A stretch of DNA of 64,000 nt from Anaerolineae bacterium (lineage in GTDB: Bacteria; Chloroflexota; Anaerolineae; 4572-78; J111). The stretch lies in assembly GCA_022071955.1 (NCBI GenBank), contig JAJVIM010000003.1, positions 434,001-498,000 of the forward strand, in the 5' to 3' direction. The translations under genes and the position numbers were made by a program. The notes below the pieces were generated by a model. The model was not told the DNA's origin and searched no databases. It saw nothing but the letters and a program-made list of their open reading frames with translations. Positions 57,926 through 64,000 of the stretch are shown here, piece by piece (the first letter of the stretch is position 1; the number at the start of each line of letters is the position of its first letter).

Positions 57926-58552
57926 TTGGACGCAAAATTTTTTCTGCAAAGCATAGCGATTGGTTTTTCAATTGCCGCGCCAGTTGGCCCCATCGGCGTG
58001 TTGTGCATCCGCCGCACGCTGGCCAATGGCCGCCGCAGCGGGCTGTTTTCCGGGCTGGGCGCCGCCACCGCCGACGCCACGTACGGCATGGTGGCCGCTT
58101 TTGGCCTGTCGTTTGTTTCCGCGTTTCTTATTAACCAGCAAGTGTGGCTGCAACTGGTTGGTGGGCTGTTTTTGGGTTATCTCGGCCTGAAAATTTTTTT
58201 AGCCGCCCCGGCCGCCATCGAACCTGGAGCGACACAAAGCAACGCCACCGGCGATTTCGCTTCAACTTTTTTGCTGACTCTCACCAATCCGGCCACCATT
58301 CTGTCATTTACGGCCATTTTTGCCGGTTTGGGGCTGGCCAACACCGGCGGCGATTACCGGGCTGCCAGTTTAATGGTGCTGGGCATCTTTTTTGGCTCGG
58401 CGTTGTGGTGGGTAACGCTCAGCGGGGTAGTGGGCCTGTTTCGGCACAAGTTCACGCCGCAGCGCCTGCGGTGGGTAAACCGGCTGGCCGGAACGGTGAT
58501 TCTTGGCTTTGGCCTGCTGATACTGGCGAGTATCTATAAATTTACCTTATGA
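57926..58552 (+). CDS. LysE/ArgO-family amino-acid exporter
   Basis: The 208-residue membrane protein has about six TM helices and opens FLQSIAIGFSIAAPVGPIGV, the LysE signature with CIRRTLANGRRSG. LTLTNPATILSFTAIF is a second family motif. It exports amino acids. The start appears to be TTG 57926, with GAGG about 8 nt upstream. Confidence 0.92.
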   Translation: MDAKFFLQSIAIGFSIAAPVGPIGVLCIRRTLANGRRSGLFSGLGAATADATYGMVAAFGLSFVSAFLINQQVWLQLVGGLFLGYLGLKIFLAAPAAIEPGATQSNATGDFASTFLLTLTNPATILSFTAIFAGLGLANTGGDYRAASLMVLGIFFGSALWWVTLSGVVGLFRHKFTPQRLRWVNRLAGTVILGFGLLILASIYKFTL

Positions 58553-58664
58553 CAACTCTTGATTTTTCATAAATTTTCAGTATGATTAACCACGGGGCTT
58601 TTTTGGGGGAAATAGCGTCGCATTGTCAGCGCCGGAGCAAATCAATACTTCGGAGAGACAGCGC

Positions 58665-59150
58665 ATGGCAATCAAACATATTAGTCGGATTGACTCAGAC
58701 GATACGCACGGCTGGTTTTACCGTTATTATTCCGGCGGCAGAACCTACTCAAAATTTTTTAGCGACAGCCGCTACGGCAGCAAACAGGCCGCGCTGGAGG
58801 CCGCCAAACAATACAAGGCCGCCTACGAGAAAAAATATCCGGTGCTGCCGCGCAAACCATTTTTAGAATCCCCACCCTCAAACAACACCACCGGCGTGGT
58901 TGGCGTATCGGAATCTTACACCACCGAGCGCGGCGGCTCTAAAACGCGGGTTCCGTGCTTTTCTGTAACCTGGTGCCCGGAACCGTGCCGGCCCAAAATC
59001 AAAAAGTTTATTTATCGGGATGAACTGGAACGCGAAGAAGCCTTTCGCGAGGCGGTGGCCTTTAGAAAACAGGTGGAGCGCGACATGCAGCGCAAATGGG
59101 AGCGGCAGGTTAAACGGATGTATCCCAATCTGACTCTGACGGGTCGTTGA
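58665..59150 (+). CDS. Protein with two tandem AP2-like domains
   Basis: ATG 58665 follows GGAGAGAC. The 161-residue protein has one AP2-like beta-beta-beta-alpha unit at about residues 1-57 (GWFYRYYSGGRTYSKFFSD, then YGSKQAALEAAKQYKAAYEKK). A second lies at about 70-145 (TTGVVGVSESYTTERGGSK, then AFREAVAFRKQVERD). Bacterial AP2 domains usually occur in HNH homing endonucleases; no nuclease motif is seen here. It may be a DNA-binding protein. It ends tail-to-tail overlapping recX by 41 bp. Confidence 0.75.
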   Translation: MAIKHISRIDSDDTHGWFYRYYSGGRTYSKFFSDSRYGSKQAALEAAKQYKAAYEKKYPVLPRKPFLESPPSNNTTGVVGVSESYTTERGGSKTRVPCFSVTWCPEPCRPKIKKFIYRDELEREEAFREAVAFRKQVERDMQRKWERQVKRMYPNLTLTGR

Positions 59151-59763
59151 GCTGACTCCAGGCGCGCTCCAGCGTTAAACGCACAATATCGTAGCCAAAT
59201 CCCCGGCGGCCCAAAAAGCCGCCGGCTTTTTTTTGAAACGAAATTTCGTCCAACCCGCGCCACTGCCGCAGTTTGGGTTCAATGGCCCGCCAGGCGGCGT
59301 CGGTTTCGTCTACCTCGTCCAGCGCGGCTTCAATTTCCTGCGACCGCACCCCTTTTTGGCGCAGTTCGTGGCGCAGCGCGCGCCGGCTTTTAGGTTTGTG
59401 TATTTGCCGGTTTTCAACCCAGCTTTCGGCAAAAACAGCATCATCCACATATTTTTCGGCGATGAGCCGCTGCACGGCGGCAGCTACGGCCGGCTCGGAA
59501 AAATCTTTGCCGCGCAGGTAACGCTCAATCTCGGTTCGGCTGCGGGCGCGAAAGCCTAAAAAGAAAATGGCCCGCTCGTAGGCACGCTGGCGTTCGTCGT
59601 CACTTTTAAACCGGGCGATGTCCGCATCGGTCAGCGCCTGCCCCTTTTTCAACCCCAGCGCCACCGACACCGTGCAGGCAAAGGCAAACTGCTCGTCCAC
59701 AAACACATTAACCCGCTCTTTGTTGTTTTTTTGAATTTCCAGTTTGGTAATCTGTCCGGCCAT
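59110..59763 (-). CDS. recX: RecA regulatory protein RecX
   Basis: The 217-residue protein has the three-helix RecX repeats: AYERAIFFLGFRARSRTEIE, KYVDDAVFAESWVENRQ and RALRHELRQKGV. It modulates RecA filaments. It is next to an XPB-like helicase, whose stop overlaps its start codon region. recA is not in the window. Confidence 0.92.
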   Translation of the reverse strand: MAGQITKLEIQKNNKERVNVFVDEQFAFACTVSVALGLKKGQALTDADIARFKSDDERQRAYERAIFFLGFRARSRTEIERYLRGKDFSEPAVAAAVQRLIAEKYVDDAVFAESWVENRQIHKPKSRRALRHELRQKGVRSQEIEAALDEVDETDAAWRAIEPKLRQWRGLDEISFQKKAGGFLGRRGFGYDIVRLTLERAWSQLNDPSESDWDTSV

Positions 59764-61199
59764 CAGCCTTCTTTCCGGGGTTTGCGGCGCTGGGCCATCC
59801 CCTCGTCCACCGTTTTGCGGGCGATCACTTCATACAGCACGGCCTGCGCGTTGCCCCGCTTGCGCAAAATCCGGCCCAGCCGCTGAATGTACTCGCGGGC
59901 GCTGCTGCTGCCGCCGAGCACCACCGCCACTTTGGCCTCCGGCACGTCGATGCCCTCATTCAGCACTTTGGAAGTGACAATGGCCCGGTACTCCCCCTGC
60001 TGAAACTGCTCCAAAATCGATTTGCGCTCGGCGGCGCCGGTTTGGTGGGTGATGGCCGGGATGAGGTGGCGACGGGCGATGGTGTAGGCAAAGTGGTTGT
60101 CGGCGGTGAACACCAGCATCTGCTCGGCGCGATGCTCGCGCAGCAGGTGGTCCAGCGCCGCCAGCTTGCCCTGCGCCCGGTACACAATCTCTTTCACCAC
60201 TAGTTCGGCCACCTTGGCCCGCCGCGCTTCGGCGCGATAGGCGCTCTGACGGGTCATTTCGTGCCACCAGCCGGGGCCGTGGCTTTCTCGCAGGCGAGCT
60301 TCGCGGACGTAGCCGGTGTAAATGCCGTAGGCCGCGTCGTAGCGGGCGCGCTCCTCCGGCGTCAGGTCGATGCGAATCCGCTCGGTGCGGTACTCGGCCA
60401 GTTGTTCGCCGGTCAGTTCGTCGATCTGTTTGCGATAAACCACCGGCCCCACCAGTTCGGCCAGCAGGCGGGCCGGGTCGGCGGCGGGCGAGTCATCGAA
60501 CAACCCCGGCTGCGGCGCGGCTTTGCGCTCGGCCGGCCGTTTTTCGGGGTAAGTGGCCGTTAACCCCAGCCGAAACGGGGCGGCGCACATCAGCGCAATT
60601 TCGTGCCACGAGGGCGCGGGCAGGTGGTGAATTTCATCAAAAATGAGCAGTTTGAACTTGTCGCCAAACATTTCGGCGTTGGCCCAGGCGCTGGGATAGG
60701 TGGTGACGGTCAGCGGCTCCAGCCGTTTTTCCTGCCCGTACCACACCCCCACCGGCCCGCCAAAAGCGTTATCGAGCCGGGCGTACCACTGGTGCAGCAA
60801 ATCGACGGTGGGCACCACCACCAGCGTGCTCACTCCGCAGGCGGCGATGGCGTGCAGCGCCACAAAGGTTTTGCCCGCGCCGGTGGGCAGCACCACGCTA
60901 CCCCACTGCTCGGCAGCCTGCCAGGCCCGGAGCGCCTCGGTTTGGTACGGGTGCGGCACCCGGCCATCGGCCAAAACGGCGGACAGTTTGGACCAGCGCG
61001 GCACGCCGTTTTTAATGCCCTGCCCGGCCAGCCACGGCTGCACCAATCGATAGTAAACCGCCGGGCAGCGCCATTTGCCTTTGACCCACTCAAAACAGCG
61101 CGGCGGCTGCGCGGCGCGGCTCACGTCTTCCAGCACCAGCGTGCCGCCGTGAAAATAGGCCCGGGGATTCGGTTCGAGGATGTTTGGTTCGGTTGGCAC
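59763..61199 (-). CDS. XPB/ERCC3-like superfamily 2 helicase
   Basis: GTG 61199 (MPTEPNILEP) lies 6 nt after a TATACT -10 (61211-61206 on the minus strand), so this gene is probably leaderless; the longer 61289 frame is unlikely. The 478-residue protein has an N-terminal domain, Walker A (LPTGAGKTFVALH), DEIH (FDEIHHLP), motif III (LTATYP), and motifs V and VI (LNEGIDVPEA, REYIQRLGRILRKRG). XPB-like helicases translocate on dsDNA in repair. It pairs with recX. Confidence 0.9.
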   Translation of the reverse strand: MPTEPNILEPNPRAYFHGGTLVLEDVSRAAQPPRCFEWVKGKWRCPAVYYRLVQPWLAGQGIKNGVPRWSKLSAVLADGRVPHPYQTEALRAWQAAEQWGSVVLPTGAGKTFVALHAIAACGVSTLVVVPTVDLLHQWYARLDNAFGGPVGVWYGQEKRLEPLTVTTYPSAWANAEMFGDKFKLLIFDEIHHLPAPSWHEIALMCAAPFRLGLTATYPEKRPAERKAAPQPGLFDDSPAADPARLLAELVGPVVYRKQIDELTGEQLAEYRTERIRIDLTPEERARYDAAYGIYTGYVREARLRESHGPGWWHEMTRQSAYRAEARRAKVAELVVKEIVYRAQGKLAALDHLLREHRAEQMLVFTADNHFAYTIARRHLIPAITHQTGAAERKSILEQFQQGEYRAIVTSKVLNEGIDVPEAKVAVVLGGSSSAREYIQRLGRILRKRGNAQAVLYEVIARKTVDEGMAQRRKPRKEG

Positions 61200-61382
61200 G
61201 TTAAAAGTATACCACACTGCATGAGGCCGGCTAAATTTGGCAGAATAGCCACAACCAGTACAATTGCAATCACTAATTTTTACGGACAAGCAGACAAATT
61301 TTGCGCGTGGCGAGTTGTTAACACTTCGTCATTCATCATTCATAATTCATAATTCATCATTGTATTTTAAGGGGGGCAACCA

Positions 61383-62099
61383 ATGAATCCGGAAAATGTA
61401 TCTTTGGACCTGAGCGAAAAAGGGAGAACCAAAGACGGCGAGATAATTTCGATGGACCGCCGGCTGTACATGCAGTTTTTGGCGTTTGGCAACTGCCACA
61501 ACACCGGCGCGCTGATCGAGGCGCTGGGCCAGTCGCCGCTCGAAGCGGCGCTGTACGCCGACATCAACGACCCCTACGGCGTGGGCCTGCTGGTGATGAG
61601 CGAAGACCCCGACCTGTTTGTCACCGACCTGCGCCAGTTTTTAAACCAGCGCCCGTTTATCGATCTGTCGCCCAAGCCGGAATATACCATGCTGGGCCGC
61701 ACGTACACCCTGGGTTACGAATCCGATCTGGAAGAAACGCTGATTAGCCGGCCGCGCCGCCGGGTGCTCGACCCCGACTGGGGTTGGGTGGTTTGGTATC
61801 CGCTGCGCCGCAAAAAAGATTTTGAGCTGCTGCCGGAAAAAGAGCAGCAAATTGTGCTGCGCGAGCACGGCGGCATCGGCTTCACTTTTGGCCGGGCCGG
61901 CTACGCCACCGACATTCGTCTGGCCTGCCACGGCCTTGACAAAAACGACAACGATTTTGTGGTGGCGGTGCTGGGCCACCAACTGCACCCCATTTCGGCG
62001 GTGGTGCAGGCCATGCGCAAAACCAAACAAACGTCGCTCCACCTTGAAAGCCTTGGCCCGTTTTTTGTGGGCAAAGTTATCTGGCAGGCCAAAGCCTGA
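61383..62099 (+). CDS. Chlorite dismutase/HemQ-family protein
   Basis: The 238-residue protein has the Cld/HemQ core: VVWYPLRRKKDF (Tyr139), VLREHGGIG (likely proximal heme His162), CHGLDKNDNDFVVAVLG and LESLGPFFVGKVIWQ. HemQ decarboxylates coproheme using Tyr and His, both retained. The N-terminal half (about 20-115) matches the ferredoxin-like repeat. RBS AAGGGGGG precedes ATG 61383. No other heme-biosynthesis gene is adjacent; the HemN-like gene lies 30 kb away. Confidence 0.85.
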   Translation: MNPENVSLDLSEKGRTKDGEIISMDRRLYMQFLAFGNCHNTGALIEALGQSPLEAALYADINDPYGVGLLVMSEDPDLFVTDLRQFLNQRPFIDLSPKPEYTMLGRTYTLGYESDLEETLISRPRRRVLDPDWGWVVWYPLRRKKDFELLPEKEQQIVLREHGGIGFTFGRAGYATDIRLACHGLDKNDNDFVVAVLGHQLHPISAVVQAMRKTKQTSLHLESLGPFFVGKVIWQAKA

Positions 62100-62117
62100 A
62101 CCAAAGCTCAAACTGCC

Positions 62118-62149
62118 AAAAAGAGCTGGCCGCCGGCCGGCTCTTTTTT
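62118..62149 (+). terminator. Terminator after HemQ-like gene
   Basis: AAAAAGAGC / GCTCTTTTT stem with inner GGCC/GGCC pairing, T-tract to 62149. Confidence 0.88.
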
Positions 62150-62155
62150 ATGCGG

Positions 62156-62191
62156 ATGACGTTTGTCACTTATGTTTGTGATATTTGTCAC
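62156..62191 (+). promoter_or_regulatory. Tandem CRP-like boxes upstream of Dsb-VKOR gene
   Basis: ATGACGTTTGTCAC (62156-62169) and GTGATATTTGTCAC (62178-62191), 22 bp apart. The -10 TATACT lies at 62215-62220 without a recognisable -35, consistent with activation. Confidence 0.6.
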
Positions 62192-62302
62192 TAAAAATTC
62201 CGGGCCAATGGTGTTATACTTTACTCAACTTGCGGATTTTACCTGTGCCACCGTGCCGAAAATAAAAATATGGAATCCAAAACTGTAGTTTTGGACCCTA
62301 TT

Positions 62303-62341
62303 AATCCTGATTCCTGACCCCTGAATCCCGAATCCTATTTT
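62303..62341 (+). repeat. Heptamer repeat ending at RBS, copy 3
   Basis: AATCCTGATTCCTGACCCC, TGAATCCCGAATCC, TATTTTT, then GGAGGAG and the Dsb-VKOR gene. Confidence 0.85.
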
Positions 62342-62356
62342 TGGAGGAGTTTACCT

Positions 62357-63532
62357 GTGCGTAAATCACTTTTTCTCGCAATGCTGGCCATCTTCGCCGC
62401 CGGATTGATGCTGGCTCCCGGCGCCATCGCCCAAACCGATGACCAGCCGGTTGTCCGGGCCGTGCTCTTTTTCTCGCCCACCTGCCCCCACTGCCACGAA
62501 GTGATCAACAAACTGCTGATTCCGATGGTTGACAAATACGGCGACCGGCTGCAAATTCTGGCGATCAACATCACCGAAGAACAGGGGCAGCAGTTCTATC
62601 AGGTTGCCGTCGAACATTACAGCATCCCCCCCAACCGGCTGGGGGTGCCCACGCTCATTGTCAACGATGAAGTACTGGTTGGCAGCGGCGAAATCCCCGA
62701 TAAATTCCCGCAAATTGTTGAAGACGGGCTGGCCGGCGCGGGCATCGACTGGCCGGGCATTCCGGGGTTGGCCGGCATGGTGGCTCAGGTCCCGGCGGAA
62801 CCTACCGCCGAATCCGCTCAGCCCGCCGCCGAAAATGCAGCGCCCCCGGCCAATTCGCAACCAACAACCGCGCCCCCTACCGACGCGCCCCCGGCGCCCA
62901 CCGCGCCCGGAGTTACCCTCAGTGAAAATTCCGTGCCGGAAATGGCTGCGGCAGAAAGCCCTGCCCCGGACCCGGTTGGCATCAGCCTGGCCGGGCTGGT
63001 GTTAGGGGTCATGCTGGCCGCGCTGGCCTTTGCCGCCCTCATTATCATTCGTCGCGGCGGCGACCTGCTTCACGCCGGACAGGCCGGCGGGCCGGCCCGC
63101 GGCTGGCTCATCCCCCTGCTCGGTTTGGCCGGGTTGGGCGTGGCCGGCTACCTGGCCTACGTCGAAATTACCGGCGCCACCGCCGTTTGTGGCCCGGTGG
63201 GCAACTGCAACGCCGTTCAGTCCAGCCCCTACGCCACAATTTTGGGCATCCCGATAGCCGTGCTGGGGCTGGCCAACTACGCGGCGATTATCGGCCTTTG
63301 GTTCGGCTATCGCTACGCGAATAACTCTTTGGCCGACTGGTCGCTGCTGGCCCTGCTGGCCATCACCGCCGCCGGCACCCTCTTTTCCGTGTACCTGACC
63401 GCGCTGGAAATTTTTGTCATTCACGCGGTTTGCGCCTGGTGCATCAGTTCGGCCATTATCACCACGGCAATGCTGCTGCTGGTGGTGATGTCCATCCGGC
63501 CGGCCCCCGCCCGCCGCACCATGCCAGCCTGA
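62357..63532 (+). CDS. Thioredoxin-like + VKOR-domain membrane oxidoreductase
   Basis: GTG 62357 with GGAGGAG upstream encodes 391 residues. After the signal peptide (1-26) a thioredoxin-like domain (about 30-130) carries CPHC (FFSPTCPHCHEV). A Pro/Ala linker precedes a VKOR domain (about 215-385) with four TM helices. That domain has VCGPVGNCNAVQSSPYA, the loop Cys pair, and CAWC near 365. This arrangement oxidises DsbA-like partners and passes electrons to quinone. It likely drives disulfide formation, useful for the Cys-rich secreted proteins of this window. Confidence 0.92.
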   Translation: MRKSLFLAMLAIFAAGLMLAPGAIAQTDDQPVVRAVLFFSPTCPHCHEVINKLLIPMVDKYGDRLQILAINITEEQGQQFYQVAVEHYSIPPNRLGVPTLIVNDEVLVGSGEIPDKFPQIVEDGLAGAGIDWPGIPGLAGMVAQVPAEPTAESAQPAAENAAPPANSQPTTAPPTDAPPAPTAPGVTLSENSVPEMAAAESPAPDPVGISLAGLVLGVMLAALAFAALIIIRRGGDLLHAGQAGGPARGWLIPLLGLAGLGVAGYLAYVEITGATAVCGPVGNCNAVQSSPYATILGIPIAVLGLANYAAIIGLWFGYRYANNSLADWSLLALLAITAAGTLFSVYLTALEIFVIHAVCAWCISSAIITTAMLLLVVMSIRPAPARRTMPA

Positions 63533-63600
63533 CCGCCCGCCCCATAATTTGAGCCGGCTTTTTTATTTCTGCCCGGCTCGTGCTACCATACGCCTATCTT

Positions 63601-63630
63601 CCGGAGTCCGGCCGCGCGGTTGGACTCCGG
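63601..63630. terminator. Hairpin after VKOR gene
   Basis: CCGGAGTCC (63601-63609) and GGACTCCGG (63622-63630) form a 9-bp stem. No T-tract; it may be a terminator or mRNA hairpin before the 63646 gene. Confidence 0.5.
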
Positions 63631-63645
63631 CCCAACGAGGGCCGT

Positions 63646-64000
63646 ATGAACCCGCACCCGCACGCCATGACTCGCTACGCCGCCGTCACCGAACGGCTGG
63701 TAGACAAATGCCAGCAGGATTACCACGCCGGCCGAGACTTGAGCCGCTCGGCCCCCAGCCTGAGCGCCGGGCAGGTGGCCATCGTTGTCGCCGAAACGCT
63801 CGAAGCCGATGGCTTGCTGTCGCACTCGCTGGAAAAATTGATGACTCACGCCCGCCGCGGTGATGTCAGCGATTGGAGTCTGGCCGTGCTGGCCGAAATC
63901 TTTCGGGCGCAGGTTGAAGACGTTGACCCGCAGCAGGACATTTTTGCCCAGGCCCGCCGCGACGAACTGCACGAGCTGGCCTGGCTGGCGCTGGAAAAAA
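63646..64000 (+). CDS. Hypothetical protein, 3' partial
   Basis: This frame opens at ATG 63646 (MNPHPHAMTRYAAVTER; ATG 63667 is the alternative). It stays open without a stop to the right edge, so at least 118 residues are visible. It is soluble, Ala/Leu/Glu-rich and largely helical (SAGQVAIVVAETLEADGL, DWSLAVLAEIFRAQVEDV). No family recognised. Confidence 0.55.
   Translation, partial: MNPHPHAMTRYAAVTERLVDKCQQDYHAGRDLSRSAPSLSAGQVAIVVAETLEADGLLSHSLEKLMTHARRGDVSDWSLAVLAEIFRAQVEDVDPQQDIFAQARRDELHELAWLALEK

Overview
This window looks like a chromosomal segment of a Chloroflexota bacterium (Anaerolineae/Ardenticatenia-like). That assignment is inference from content. GC is high. Secreted proteins carry Pro/Thr linkers and many LysM, PGRP, TolB-propeller and cohesin/dockerin modules. 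The membrane pyrophosphatase has K+-dependent-type motifs. YidC lacks the proteobacterial P1 domain, and the envelope enzymes fit a monoderm-like cell. No tRNA, rRNA, CRISPR array, prophage or IS element was recognised.

Layout. (a) 1-4.7 kb: the end of a chemotaxis receptor with an unusual C-terminal domain, a repeat-rich LysM protein, and sucCD on the minus strand. (b) 4.9-21.4 kb: the most distinctive region, with nine secreted or surface proteins that carry cohesin-like and/or dockerin-like modules. They include two membrane-anchored cohesins (one with a cytoplasmic TPR tail), a subtilisin-dockerin, a PGRP-type amidase whose three zinc ligands are all replaced, and a LysM lipoprotein. A NarL-type histidine kinase and response regulator sit inside the cluster, with a palindromic promoter beside them. 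(c) 21.4-31.5 kb: a VOC protein, a SleB-like hydrolase, a saccharopine-dehydrogenase-like enzyme, a kinase-propeller fusion, a putative small RNA, hppA and a HemN/HemW-like radical SAM gene. (d) 31.5-51.3 kb: a GT39-like glycosyltransferase, a second radical SAM gene, a FecR-CBM9 lipoprotein, thpR, rsfS, a padR-modA-modB group without modC, cell-wall enzymes (LysM-M23, mltG, YkuD) and a cNMP-binding patatin. (e) 51.4-57.3 kb: the origin-type block rpmH-rnpA-yidD-yidC-jag-pfkB-parA-parB, all on the minus strand. (f) 57.3-64 kb: an Lrp regulator with a LysE exporter, a double-AP2 protein, recX, an XPB-like helicase, a HemQ-like protein, a thioredoxin-VKOR fusion and a 3' partial gene.

How it fits together. 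The cohesin/dockerin proteins could form a surface assembly. The two TM cohesins and the lipoprotein would attach it to the membrane. The pseudo-PGRP and LysM modules would attach it to peptidoglycan. Proteins bearing both modules could chain together, and the protease would be cargo. This is inferred from domain content only; no carbohydrase is present, so it is not a classical cellulosome.

Two regulatory themes emerge. Tandem CRP-like boxes (GTGA-N6-TCAC, 22-23 bp apart) precede three genes: the Lys9-like dehydrogenase, hppA and the Dsb-VKOR gene. Several genes have a perfect -10 about 6-7 nt from the start codon, suggesting leaderless mRNAs. Several palindromic or heptamer repeat families recur between genes.
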